Source: Ignavibacteriales bacterium (GTDB lineage: Bacteria > Bacteroidota > Ignavibacteria > Ignavibacteriales > Melioribacteraceae). Taken from it: a stretch of 64,000 nt of DNA. The notes under the pieces are model-generated. The model saw only the letters and a list, made by a program, of their open reading frames with translations, had not been told where the DNA came from and searched no databases. Below are positions 10,015 through 19,669 of the stretch, piece after piece. The number at the start of each line of letters is the position of its first letter. Position 1 is the stretch's first letter. The position numbers and the translations under genes are program-made. Where the stretch lies: positions 2,170,001 to 2,234,000 of the forward strand of contig JAPLFG010000003.1 of NCBI GenBank assembly GCA_026390795.1, written 5' to 3'.

Positions 10015-11928
10015 ATGAAAAAAAAGATTTGTTCTCTACTTTTAAGTTTACTTCTTCTATTTGAAACAGCCGCAGCTCTACCCAATTCTCATAAATATAT
10101 AAACCTAAAAAAAGAATTCAGTAAAACACTCATACTGCTTTCCAATAATCTCATTGACAATCAAATCAAGAATCAAGACGATAAAAATTTTGGAGCGATA
10201 CAGTGTAAACATTGTAATGTCTTGCATACAAGAGCCGGTGAGGGAATCTTCCCTTTGGCTATTTCTTACGAAATTACAAGCGATGCTAAATACTTGAAAG
10301 CTGCAATAGAATTGGGTGACTGGCTTATAGCTCAGCAGCAAATAGACGGTAGCTGGAAAGAAACACCCGAAGAGTGGACAGGAACGACAACCGACCAGTT
10401 AATGATGTTAGCAAAAACTCTTCCGGCAATAGAAAAATATCTGAGCAATGAAAAGAAGATTATTTGGAAAAGTTCACTAAAAAAAGCTGCCAACTATCTT
10501 GTTAAAGTAATGAGTCCGGAATTTGCTAGTATTAATTATTGCGCTACAACAACCGCTTCTCTTTCGGAGACATTTAAAGTTATTGCTGATTCAACTTACC
10601 TGGTTAAGGCAAAAAATTTGGCTCACAGGATAGTATCGAAGATGGATGAGGATGGTTTTATTGAAGGAGAAGGTGGAAGAAATTTTAATAATAAATACGG
10701 TGTTGATCTCGGTTACGATTTAGAAATGTCTTTGTGGGGGTTAGGTGTTTATGCTAATAATTGCAATGACAGGTTTGTAGAAAAAAATGTCCAGAAGAGT
10801 CTGCTGAATCACCTCTATTTTATTTATCCTGACGGATCGATAGATAACTCATGGGGCATTAGATCAAACAAATGGACAACATACGGCAGCGCGACATCGG
10901 ATGGAAGTCAAATTACATTTATGTTGTATGCAAGCGAGTATCCACAATTTGCATCTGCTGCATATAGAAATTTAAAATCAATTCGAGAAAATATATTTAA
11001 CGGATACTTAGGATACGGTCCTCATTATCCACTATTATTTAACATACCGCCATGCATCTATCCTACTTTCACAAAAGCAAAAAACCTGGCTATGGCTTAT
11101 CAGATTTCTTATGATAAAGAACTTGAGCTAAAAAATATTCCGAGCGATAGTAAAGATTGGCTAAAACATTTTAAAACTCTTGATGTGGATCTTATCCGTA
11201 CTAAGAATTATATGGCTACAATATCAAACTATAGATATAAAGATTACGAGAAGAGGGACAAAAGCAAATATATGTTTCGGCCGGCGGGCGGATCGATTTG
11301 CAATTTATGGGTTGAAGGATATGGATTTCTTCAAGCATCAAGTGCAACACAGTATTTTAGATGGGAACCGATGTCGTTTCCTGAAGTCGGGAAAATAATC
11401 TCAATCACTCCAAGAATTGAGTTTAACGATTCTAACGGCTATTTCACAAATTTATTTGAATTTGATTCACGCGAGACATCCGGGAAGGAAAAGAACAACT
11501 TTTTTGTAAGTGCAGCCGGAGAATTAAGAGACCAAAAATGGTTAGCTGGTGGCGTAGGTTACAAATTAACGCATATTTTTTCGGATGATAGAATTGAGAA
11601 AAGGGTTGAATTAATTTATCACGACTCCCAACCGGAAATAAATATTGTTGAGCCCATCATAATAAGCGACGGCTTTGCTATTAAAAGAATTGACGACCGA
11701 TCGCTAGTTATTAAAAGTAATAAGAAAAATTTTTTGTTTAAGGTCCTTGAAGGAAACGTGAACATTATTACAAATAAAAATTTAGATAGCTTTTGGGCAC
11801 CATACCCGGCATTAAAAGCTTTCCCCATTTACTTAAGTGTGTTAAAGCCTTTAAATGATTTTAAACAATTAATTAGATATCAAATTTCCATTATAGATGA
11901 ATCAAACATGAATAAACTATATCAGTAG
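10015..11928 (+). CDS. Secreted (alpha/alpha)-toroid protein, putative polysaccharide lyase or glycoside hydrolase
   Basis: 637 residues with a signal peptide (MKKKICSLLLS... to AAALP). The N-terminal 370 residues show repeated helical-hairpin patterns (AISYEITSDAKYLKAA, DWLIAQQQIDGSW, SLWGLGVYA) typical of incomplete alpha/alpha toroids. The C-terminal 230 residues are beta-rich, consistent with the sandwich that follows the toroid in many polysaccharide lyases. Conserved-looking polar segments DNSWGIRSNKW and GYGPHY could line an active cleft with Asn, Tyr and Arg. I cannot assign a CAZy family; a lyase acting on uronic-acid polymers fits the context best. It precedes the TonB receptor by 54 bp and is probably co-transcribed with it. 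Confidence 0.6.
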   Translation: MKKKICSLLLSLLLLFETAAALPNSHKYINLKKEFSKTLILLSNNLIDNQIKNQDDKNFGAIQCKHCNVLHTRAGEGIFPLAISYEITSDAKYLKAAIELGDWLIAQQQIDGSWKETPEEWTGTTTDQLMMLAKTLPAIEKYLSNEKKIIWKSSLKKAANYLVKVMSPEFASINYCATTTASLSETFKVIADSTYLVKAKNLAHRIVSKMDEDGFIEGEGGRNFNNKYGVDLGYDLEMSLWGLGVYANNCNDRFVEKNVQKSLLNHLYFIYPDGSIDNSWGIRSNKWTTYGSATSDGSQITFMLYASEYPQFASAAYRNLKSIRENIFNGYLGYGPHYPLLFNIPPCIYPTFTKAKNLAMAYQISYDKELELKNIPSDSKDWLKHFKTLDVDLIRTKNYMATISNYRYKDYEKRDKSKYMFRPAGGSICNLWVEGYGFLQASSATQYFRWEPMSFPEVGKIISITPRIEFNDSNGYFTNLFEFDSRETSGKEKNNFFVSAAGELRDQKWLAGGVGYKLTHIFSDDRIEKRVELIYHDSQPEINIVEPIIISDGFAIKRIDDRSLVIKSNKKNFLFKVLEGNVNIITNKNLDSFWAPYPALKAFPIYLSVLKPLNDFKQLIRYQISIIDESNMNKLYQ

Positions 11929-11982
11929 ATGAAATAGTAATTAAAACAAATAATCAAATTGAAAAACTAAATATGGTGAGTT

Positions 11983-14880
11983 ATGTCTCTCACAATGAAA
12001 ATGAGATCTAAAAAATACCGCATGGTCATCTTCTCTTCATTCATCCTTCTAATGTTTATTAGCTCCTTGAATTACGCGCAGGGAAAGGGAACCATTACGG
12101 GAAGAGTACTTGATGCTACTGACAAAAGTCCGCTATGGGGTGCAAGCATTTTAGTTAAAGGTACTTCTATTGGTGTAGCCACCGAAGATGATGGCAAATT
12201 TAAACTCACCCAGATACAAAGTGGAAAAGTAATTGTAATGGTTAGATATGTGGGGTATATAACTGTTGAGAAAGAAGTTACAGTGCTTGATGATAAAACA
12301 GCAACTGTTGATATAATATTAAGACCCACAGTAATTGAAGGTAAAGAAGTAGTTGTAACCGGTCAACTACAAGGACAGCAAGCAGCTATTAATCAGCAAT
12401 TGAGTTCTAATTCGATAGTTAATATTGTATCAAAAGATAAAATCCAAGAGCTTCCTGATCAAAACGCAGCTGAAGCCCTGGCTCGGTTGCCTGGAATTTC
12501 TCTTCAGAGAGATGGCGGTGAGGGTCAAAAAGTTATTGTGAGAGGGCTTTCTCCCAAGTACAATAATATTACAATCAATGATGAAAAAATTCCTTCTACC
12601 GATGAAGAAGATCGGTCAGTTGATCTAAGCTCAATTTCTCCCGATATGCTTGCCGGAATTGAAGTTTATAAATCATTAACTGCTGATAAAGATGCGGATG
12701 CGGTGGGTGGAACAGTAAACTTTACAGTAAAGAAAGCTTCCGATAATTTCCAATCGGATGTTAAATTTCAAGGGGGCTATGGCTCACAAGAAAAATACTA
12801 CGGAAATTATAGAGGTGCATTTTCGGTAAGCGACCGATTTTTAGATAATACTTTCGGAATAATTGCGACTGGAAATATTCAAAGAGCAAACAGAAGTTCG
12901 GACGCACAAAATGTAGCGTATTCATTCGCCAGCCAGACAGCTACCGGCGCCTTGGTAAAAGTCGATAATTTAAATCTAGTGGATACTAAGGAAATTAGAG
13001 ATCGTTACGGCGCAAGTCTTGCAATGGATTACGATCTTGGTAACGGGAGCCTTTTCTTCAGCGGTTTCTGGAGTAAAACCGATCGTGACGAAGTCCGCAG
13101 AAGAAAACGTTATCAGATAACCAATGCTAGAACTCAATATGAAGTACGAAAGAGTACCATCAATCTCGATCTCTTCTCTGCTAATTTAAAAGGAGTGCAT
13201 ACCTTAGGTCTTCTTCAACTAGACTGGAGTGCTTCTTATTCAGAATCTAATCAGAAAACGCCGCTAGAGTTTAATAATATTTTTCAAGAACTATCTTCTT
13301 TGACCAATCAGATTGTTATTAATCAAGGGCCTGAATTAATTCCACTCGGTGTAAAAAATGACTTAGCCAATACAACATTTAAAGAGAGTGATATAACAAG
13401 TTATGCTGTACAGGATCATCACTTCACCGCATTATTAAATGCAAAAGTTAATTTTGATTTCGGAGACGACATAGCTGGTTATCTAAAATTTGGTGGCAAA
13501 TTAAGATGGAACAGAAGAGACAGAGACAATACACAATTATGGACTTCTTCTTTCAATGTGGATTCAATGGGAGTGATTGCCGCAAAATATCCTAATACTT
13601 TATACAGACCGTTTGCATTGTCACCGGGTCGGCAAATATTAATGAATAATTTTTTATCTAACGACGATCTTGTAGGGCAATTTTTAAATGGTGCATATAA
13701 TTTCGGGGTCAGTTTAGATCAATTAGCTCTAGATAACTTTCTTTCAAACATGAGGAATGCTAAACTCCAATCCGGCAAATCATTATACGTTCTGAATCCT
13801 CAAACTGATTTACAGGATTACAACGCAGCAGAAAATGTATCAGCTGCTTATGCGATGGCAGAAATCCGATTGACACCGAAGTTGCTACTAATTCCAGGTG
13901 TAAGATTCGAGAGGACTTATAATGATTATAAAAGTATTACCGGAACTCCTTCATCCGGTGAAGACTCAACTCCGGATCTTTTAGGTGCCAAAGATACTGT
14001 CGGATCAAATTCCTACTATGATATCCTTCCGATGTTTCAATTAAGATACAGAGTTACAGATTGGTTTGATGTTAGAGCATCAGTAACAAAAACTCTCTCG
14101 CGACCAAATTATTTCAATCTAGTTCCCTGGCAAGAAATATTATACCTGGATAATACAATTAATAAAGGAAATCCAAATCTTAAGCATACACAAGTATGGA
14201 ATTACGATCTTTTCTTTTCATTCTATAATCAATATGGATTATTTACACTCGGAGGATTTTACAAAAAACTTTGGGATATCGATTACATCCGTCAATCTCG
14301 TATTCATGACGGAGGAAAATATAACGGATTTTTATTAATTCAGCCAGTGAATGCTGAGACTCCTTCGACTGTTTACGGAGTAGAAATTGATGCTCAGGCC
14401 AACCTTACAATATTGCCAAGTCCGTTTGACGGTATAGTATTCTATGCAAATCTTTCGATCATGAAGTCAAAAACATCGTTTCCTTATTTTGCTATAGGAC
14501 CTCGAAGCCCACTGCCACCTTTTGCTCCAACTATTATTGATACTGTTCGTGATGGAACAATGCCGGGTCAAGCTGATTATTTGGGGAATTTTGCGATTGG
14601 ATATGAAAAGGGAGGATTCTCCGGCAGACTTTCTCTTGTTTTCCAAGGAAAGAGTCTTTCATTTGTTGGAGCTCGTGCCGAGTTAGATGGATTTACAGAC
14701 CAACTCACACGATGGGACTTGGCATTGCAGCAAAAAGTATTCAGTAATATTAGTGTTTTTTTGAATGTCAATAATTTGTCCAATACTCCAGATCGATCTT
14801 TTCTTGGCGTGTTAAATTATCCGACTAACGAAGAATTTTATGGCTGGACTCTTGATTTTGGAATTAAGTACAAATTGTAG
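11983..14880 (+). CDS. TonB-dependent outer-membrane receptor (TonB-Xanth-Caul type)
   Basis: 965 residues: signal peptide (about 1-33), a carboxypeptidase-regulatory-like Ig domain (TITGRVLDATDKSPLWGAS..., about 36-115), a plug domain (about 135-250) and a 22-strand-type barrel to the C-terminus. The plug carries ELPDQNAAEALARLPGI, RDGGEGQ, IEVYKSLTADKDADAVGG. These are hallmarks of the TonB-Xanth-Caul receptor group that imports carbohydrates without a SusD partner. No SusD-like gene is adjacent; instead a T9SS beta-helix protein follows 56 bp downstream. Likely role: energy-dependent uptake of oligosaccharides released by the surrounding enzymes. Start codons at 11983, 11995 and 12001 are all possible. 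Confidence 0.9.
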   Translation: MSLTMKMRSKKYRMVIFSSFILLMFISSLNYAQGKGTITGRVLDATDKSPLWGASILVKGTSIGVATEDDGKFKLTQIQSGKVIVMVRYVGYITVEKEVTVLDDKTATVDIILRPTVIEGKEVVVTGQLQGQQAAINQQLSSNSIVNIVSKDKIQELPDQNAAEALARLPGISLQRDGGEGQKVIVRGLSPKYNNITINDEKIPSTDEEDRSVDLSSISPDMLAGIEVYKSLTADKDADAVGGTVNFTVKKASDNFQSDVKFQGGYGSQEKYYGNYRGAFSVSDRFLDNTFGIIATGNIQRANRSSDAQNVAYSFASQTATGALVKVDNLNLVDTKEIRDRYGASLAMDYDLGNGSLFFSGFWSKTDRDEVRRRKRYQITNARTQYEVRKSTINLDLFSANLKGVHTLGLLQLDWSASYSESNQKTPLEFNNIFQELSSLTNQIVINQGPELIPLGVKNDLANTTFKESDITSYAVQDHHFTALLNAKVNFDFGDDIAGYLKFGGKLRWNRRDRDNTQLWTSSFNVDSMGVIAAKYPNTLYRPFALSPGRQILMNNFLSNDDLVGQFLNGAYNFGVSLDQLALDNFLSNMRNAKLQSGKSLYVLNPQTDLQDYNAAENVSAAYAMAEIRLTPKLLLIPGVRFERTYNDYKSITGTPSSGEDSTPDLLGAKDTVGSNSYYDILPMFQLRYRVTDWFDVRASVTKTLSRPNYFNLVPWQEILYLDNTINKGNPNLKHTQVWNYDLFFSFYNQYGLFTLGGFYKKLWDIDYIRQSRIHDGGKYNGFLLIQPVNAETPSTVYGVEIDAQANLTILPSPFDGIVFYANLSIMKSKTSFPYFAIGPRSPLPPFAPTIIDTVRDGTMPGQADYLGNFAIGYEKGGFSGRLSLVFQGKSLSFVGARAELDGFTDQLTRWDLALQQKVFSNISVFLNVNNLSNTPDRSFLGVLNYPTNEEFYGWTLDFGIKYKL

Positions 14881-14936
14881 CACGTATTCTTTATCTCATT
14901 ATAACTAACAAATAATAATTATTTAACGGAGGTAAG

Positions 14937-16448
14937 ATGAAACAAAGTAAACAAATATTAACCAGTCTTGTTGCAGTGATTTTATTCCTGCTGGTATTGC
15001 CTCAATCTGCATATTCTCAAACCTATATTGATGTAGCTCCAGGTTTTTCTACTCTTAATGATGCGGTTGTTGCCAACACCAATCCCGATGTAATTTTTAG
15101 ATTGCAACGAGGTCCTGACGCAATTTATCTTCTTAACGGATCTATAACCGCAAATATTCCTTTGCGCATAGAAGCTGTTCCGGGTACAGGCTCCAGACCA
15201 CAATTAATTCCGGGACTTGGTTCCGGAGGTGTCTCAGATATACCGCTTCGTGCTAAAGCTAACGTAACACTTAATGGCGTCTATTTGACTTCGAAGGATG
15301 AAGGCGGTGCATATTTAAGTCAGATTATTAGAGTTCAAGCTGATGGTGTGAGACTAAAATTAAATGATTGTTTTTTGGAAAACTCAGCCCAGTCCGCAAT
15401 CAGAACTGATAATAAAAATTCAAAAATATATCTAACCGGTTCCACCTTTAGAAACTGTGCTTCCGACTGGGCTAACGGTAGAGGTATAGATGATCGTGGT
15501 GTAGCCATGGATACACTATATCTGGAAAATAATACAATCTATAATATTGCTTCCAGATTTTTGAGAGATGGCGGCGGATATATTAACTACGTTTACGTAA
15601 ATCACAATACGTTTGCCAATATGGGTATAAGAGTTATGGATATTGGTGAATGCCCTACTGTAATTTTCAAAAATAATTTGATTTACAATTGCGGATTCCT
15701 CGGTAAGGGGAAAAGTAGTACAGATGCATTGTTATTATTAAGTCCTCTTACTAATACGGTTTTTGCAGGAGTTACACAGTCGGTAGAAGTACATAATAAT
15801 AATTTTTATCTAAGTCCGGAAATAGTAGCGGTTTACAGCGATACCGTAATTGCAAAGCCATCTTACAATGCACAGATGAACAGCGCAATTGGTTTGTCCG
15901 GTACAGGTGGTAATACTATTTCTGAAGGGGTTTCATTTACGTTAGCACCTATTGCAAGTAATACCGCGGTATTAGCATCACTTTACTGGGCAGATCCAGC
16001 TCTTGATAATGGTACTACAGCAACAGGTTTGCGCACAACCGGAACATTTAATTTTGCATATCCAACAACAGCATTATCATATACAGCAGGTACATCCAAT
16101 CAACCGCTTGGAGCTTTAACATGGTTCGGTATTGCGGTTGGTGTTAAAGATAATATCACAACAATTCCAACCGGTTATGAATTATCTGCAAACTATCCAA
16201 ATCCGTTTAATCCATCTACAACAATTCATTTTGCTCTACCGGAACGCGCTCAAGTTAAACTGGTAGTTTTTAATTCTCTTGGACAGATTGTAGCATCGCT
16301 GGTGAATGAAACGAAAGAAAGCGGATCTTACTCGGTTGTTTGGAATGGTAAATCTGAACATGGTTTTATTGTTCCAAGTGGTATTTATTTCTATCGTATA
16401 GATGCAGGTAATTTTTCTTCAACACATAAAATGGTTTTATTAAAATAA
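14937..16448 (+). CDS. Secreted parallel beta-helix protein with T9SS C-terminal sorting domain
   Basis: 503 residues; signal peptide MKQSKQILTSL... to AYSQ. The middle (about 60-320) is a run of short beta-strand turns (KLNDCFLENSAQSAIRT, TLYLENNTIYNIAS, VYVNHNTFANMG) characteristic of right-handed beta-helices such as DUF4957/DUF5123 and pectate-lyase-like proteins. The last 85 residues are a type A T9SS sorting domain (SANYPNPFNPSTTIHF ... GIYFYRIDAG ... HKMVLLK), so the protein should be exported and anchored on, or released from, the cell surface. It immediately follows the TonB receptor, the place where SusD sits in classical loci. A strong GGAGGT lies just before ATG 14937, and an intrinsic terminator follows the stop. 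Catalysis is unproven; glycan binding is equally possible. Confidence 0.8.
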   Translation: MKQSKQILTSLVAVILFLLVLPQSAYSQTYIDVAPGFSTLNDAVVANTNPDVIFRLQRGPDAIYLLNGSITANIPLRIEAVPGTGSRPQLIPGLGSGGVSDIPLRAKANVTLNGVYLTSKDEGGAYLSQIIRVQADGVRLKLNDCFLENSAQSAIRTDNKNSKIYLTGSTFRNCASDWANGRGIDDRGVAMDTLYLENNTIYNIASRFLRDGGGYINYVYVNHNTFANMGIRVMDIGECPTVIFKNNLIYNCGFLGKGKSSTDALLLLSPLTNTVFAGVTQSVEVHNNNFYLSPEIVAVYSDTVIAKPSYNAQMNSAIGLSGTGGNTISEGVSFTLAPIASNTAVLASLYWADPALDNGTTATGLRTTGTFNFAYPTTALSYTAGTSNQPLGALTWFGIAVGVKDNITTIPTGYELSANYPNPFNPSTTIHFALPERAQVKLVVFNSLGQIVASLVNETKESGSYSVVWNGKSEHGFIVPSGIYFYRIDAGNFSSTHKMVLLK

Positions 16449-16462
16449 TTTTTACTTGTTCA

Positions 16463-16497
16463 ATCATAGCCGGACTAAAACCCGGCTGTGATTTTTA
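16463..16497 (+). terminator. Intrinsic terminator after the beta-helix gene
   Basis: Arms 16463-16473 (ATCATAGCCGG) and 16482-16492 (CCGGCTGTGAT) pair over 11 bp with one G-U-type mismatch and an 8-nt loop. The 3' arm runs directly into a T-tract (16492-16496). It begins 15 bp after the stop at 16448 and separates the lyase/TonB/beta-helix unit from the regulator gene. Confidence 0.85.
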
Positions 16498-16696
16498 TAT
16501 TGGCAATGTTCAACCATAGTTCTAATTAAGGACTTTACAATGGAAATTAAACTGTTCTTACATAGATCGCGGAACAAGCACTTAGTCTAAGAATAATGGC
16601 AGTAACAAAAATTTTAAAGCTAATAAACTAAATGTTTTTAATAGATTCTTCTTCATAACATTAAACCAAATAATTACTTATTAAACAATTGAGTTA

Positions 16697-17854
16697 ATGA
16701 TAATTATGAGCACTGGAATTGACATTAATAATCCGAAACCTCTTTACGAGCAGATTGAAATTGATATAAAAGAAAAAATCGAGAGAGGTGAGTTAAAACG
16801 CGGGCAGCAAATCGCTTCGCAGAATGATTTAGTTAAAGAGTATGGCGTCAGTTTAATTACTGTAAAAAAAGCACTTTCGGATTTGGTTAACGATGGAACT
16901 CTGTTCACCCGGCAAGGCAAAGGTACTTTTGTTGCAGAAACATCATTAAGGAAAATTGAGCTCTCCGGTCACAAAACGATTGGTGTTGTATTAAGAGATT
17001 TAAAACATCCCTTCTTTTCGCTTATCATTCATAGCATAGAAAAAAGAACTTCCGAACTTGGTTATAATTTTTTGTTATCGAGTTCATCAAATAGTTTAGA
17101 AAAAGAAGAAGCGCAAATAAATAGGTTTAGAGAACTTAATGTAGACGGTATTATAATTGCTTCCTTATCACTGGAATATAGAGCGACAGATTTCATACAG
17201 AAACTTCATGATGATAATTTCCCTTATATAATCGTCTCTTATATTCACGATCCGGATTATTGGTATGTCGGTGCCGATCATGAATATGGCGGCTACATTG
17301 CAACGGAACATCTAATAAAACTCGGATATAAAAATATCGGCTACCTTCATGCTGGTAAAGGAAATTTATTGAGTGAGGTTCGCAAAAATGGTTATTACAG
17401 AGCGCTCAACGAATATAATGTTCAGTATGATTCGCACCTCGTTTACTATCTCAGCGAGGCAAAATTTGATCAGTATAGTGATCGTTTCATGCAAGGATAT
17501 GAATTTGGTAAAAAATTCCTAAGCTTTGAAAATAAGCCGGATGCATTATTTGTCTACAGTGATCTGGTCGCACTAGGATTTAATCAAGCTGTAACTGAAA
17601 ATGGAATGAAAATTCCGGATGATATCGCAATAGTTGGATATGACGATATTCAAGTTTCTTCTTTTGCTTCAATTCCATTAACAACAATACATCAGCCAGC
17701 CGATAAAATTGGGGAACTTGCAGTTGATATCCTGCAAAAACGGATAGATAATAAAGACATTGGTAATAGAACCATTTTAAAACCTACGCTAATGGTAAGA
17801 GATTCATGCGGCGCTAAAAAGAGAATTATAACACTGGATACATTAGCCGGATAG
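16697..17854 (+). CDS. GntR-type transcriptional regulator with LacI/PBP1-like sugar-sensing domain
   Basis: 385 residues. The N-terminal winged helix (about 10-75) has the GntR pattern PLYEQIEIDIKEKIERGELK, followed by SQNDLVKEYGVSLITVKKAL and TRQGKGTFV. The rest (about 95-375) is a periplasmic-binding-protein-like effector domain (KTIGVVLRDLKHPFF, GYKNIGYLHAGKGN, DIAIVGYDDI, TTIHQPADKIG). This is the AraR architecture, in which sugar binding releases DNA. It sits between the receptor unit and the enzyme genes and is the obvious candidate regulator of both. Start ATG 16697 or 16706. The next gene begins 37 bp downstream. Confidence 0.9.
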   Translation: MIIMSTGIDINNPKPLYEQIEIDIKEKIERGELKRGQQIASQNDLVKEYGVSLITVKKALSDLVNDGTLFTRQGKGTFVAETSLRKIELSGHKTIGVVLRDLKHPFFSLIIHSIEKRTSELGYNFLLSSSSNSLEKEEAQINRFRELNVDGIIIASLSLEYRATDFIQKLHDDNFPYIIVSYIHDPDYWYVGADHEYGGYIATEHLIKLGYKNIGYLHAGKGNLLSEVRKNGYYRALNEYNVQYDSHLVYYLSEAKFDQYSDRFMQGYEFGKKFLSFENKPDALFVYSDLVALGFNQAVTENGMKIPDDIAIVGYDDIQVSSFASIPLTTIHQPADKIGELAVDILQKRIDNKDIGNRTILKPTLMVRDSCGAKKRIITLDTLAG

Positions 17855-17890
17855 ATAATAAATTAAATTTTTTCGATTATAAGGTGAAAA

Positions 17891-19669
17891 ATGTTATACC
17901 CAATAAGAAATAAGTTTCGCTCATTTATTGAACTTAATGACTTTTGGAAATTTAAAATTGACCGGGATAAAATCGGTGAAAAAGAAAAATGGTACAAAGG
18001 ATTTCAAAGTGATTTAGAAATTGCTGTCCCTGGAAGCTGGAACGAGCAGTTAGAAGAATTGGGATTACTCTTTTATGTAGGATCTACCTGGTATTACAAA
18101 AAAGTATTTATGCCAGAAGAAATTAAGAATAAAAGGATAGTACTTAGGGTCGGCTCTGCAGATTTTAATTCAAAAGTTTGGATCAATGGAAATCTTATCG
18201 GAGAAAACAATCAAGGATTTCTGCCTTTTGAATTTGACATAACGGAAAAAGTTACAACCGGAGAGAATTTTGACTTAGTAATTATGGTTAATAACGAATT
18301 GAATGGGGAAACTATTCCTCAGGGGATATCATCTGAAAATTATGTACAGGAGAATCGACTTAGAGAAGAAACATATCCTTCCGCTCGTTTTGATTTTGCC
18401 CCATTCGGAGGAATAAACAGGCCGGTAATAATTTATACAACTCCCCATGATTTTATTAGTAAAATCAAAGTTGATACAAAAATATTATCTCAAAAAATCG
18501 GTCAGGCTAACATTGAAGTTACATGCAATAATAATTTTAGTAACGAAATAAATTTTGAAATATCTGATCCACAATCAGCAAGTTCAAAGAGTGAAAAAAT
18601 AAAAGAGCATACGGCGAACACAGAAATAAAAATTGATAGCTGCAGATTCTGGTCGAACCGGGATCCCTATCTTTATGACCTTAACATCAAATTATTAAAA
18701 GAAGGGGATGTTATAGATGAATATTCTCTACCGATCGGAATAAGAGAAATAAGGATCACTGACAACAAAATTTTCCTTAATGATGAAGAGATCTATTTAA
18801 AGGGATTTGGTAAACATGAAGATTATTCTGTTATCGGGAAAGGTTTATTCCTTCCATTAATTGTAAAAGATTTTGAATTGATGAAATGGATTAATGCAAA
18901 TTCTTTTAGAACTTCTCACTACCCGTATTCGGATGAAATAATGTTCTACGCCGATAGAAAGGGGATTTTAGTTATTGATGAAGTTCCTGCCGTGAGTTTG
19001 GACTTTAGATTTGTAAATCAAAAAACTTTAGAGAATCATAAAGAATCTTTACGCCGATTAATCGAAAGAGATTATAACCATCCTTCTATTATTATGTGGG
19101 CTGCCGGTAATGAACCGAACTTAGTTGGCGAACCAAGTTATTATGACGGCAGCGGTAAAAAATATTGGGGTGATATATTTAATTATACGCGTTCGCTTGA
19201 TAAAAGCAGGCCGGTGACTGTTCCGAATTGTACAAGAGCGGGTGTTGATGATCCGGTTTTTGAATTCTGCGATATTATTTCGATCAATAGATATTACGGC
19301 TGGTACGAGTATCCCGGAAAAATTGAGTATGCAGTAAAGATTCTTGGAGATGAAATGGATTTGATTTATAAAAAATATCGGAAGCCGATGATAATGACAG
19401 AGTTTGGAGTTGATACTGTATCCGGACTGCATTCGACTTCCGATCAAATGTTCACAGAAGAGTATCAAGCAAAATATTTGGAAGAATATATTAAACTCTT
19501 CCGTACAAAAAGTTATATGGTCGGCGAGCATGTTTGGAACTTTGCCGATTTCAGAACTCCGCAGCATTTTAGAAGGGTTATAATGAATTTGAAGGGAGTA
19601 TTTTCAAGAGAAAGAGCGCCAAAATTTGCTGCATTCAAGCTGAAAGAAATATGGGGGAAAAACGAATAA
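17891..19669 (+). CDS. uidA: Beta-glucuronidase, glycoside hydrolase family 2
   Basis: 592 residues without a signal peptide, so probably cytoplasmic. GH2 order is clear: sugar-binding jelly roll (about 1-180), Ig-like domain (about 185-280), TIM barrel (about 285-592). The acid/base Glu lies in GNEP (about 408) and the nucleophile Glu in MTEFGVDT (504). The N-x-K pair that contacts the glucuronate carboxylate in E. coli GUS is conserved as MNLKG (Asn566, Lys568), which separates glucuronidases from galactosidases. SINRYYGWYEYPG and VGEHVWNFADF are also GUS-like. Expected reaction: release of glucuronic acid from non-reducing ends of imported oligosaccharides. The stop TAA shares its last A with the ATG of the next gene. 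Confidence 0.93.
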   Translation: MLYPIRNKFRSFIELNDFWKFKIDRDKIGEKEKWYKGFQSDLEIAVPGSWNEQLEELGLLFYVGSTWYYKKVFMPEEIKNKRIVLRVGSADFNSKVWINGNLIGENNQGFLPFEFDITEKVTTGENFDLVIMVNNELNGETIPQGISSENYVQENRLREETYPSARFDFAPFGGINRPVIIYTTPHDFISKIKVDTKILSQKIGQANIEVTCNNNFSNEINFEISDPQSASSKSEKIKEHTANTEIKIDSCRFWSNRDPYLYDLNIKLLKEGDVIDEYSLPIGIREIRITDNKIFLNDEEIYLKGFGKHEDYSVIGKGLFLPLIVKDFELMKWINANSFRTSHYPYSDEIMFYADRKGILVIDEVPAVSLDFRFVNQKTLENHKESLRRLIERDYNHPSIIMWAAGNEPNLVGEPSYYDGSGKKYWGDIFNYTRSLDKSRPVTVPNCTRAGVDDPVFEFCDIISINRYYGWYEYPGKIEYAVKILGDEMDLIYKKYRKPMIMTEFGVDTVSGLHSTSDQMFTEEYQAKYLEEYIKLFRTKSYMVGEHVWNFADFRTPQHFRRVIMNLKGVFSRERAPKFAAFKLKEIWGKNE

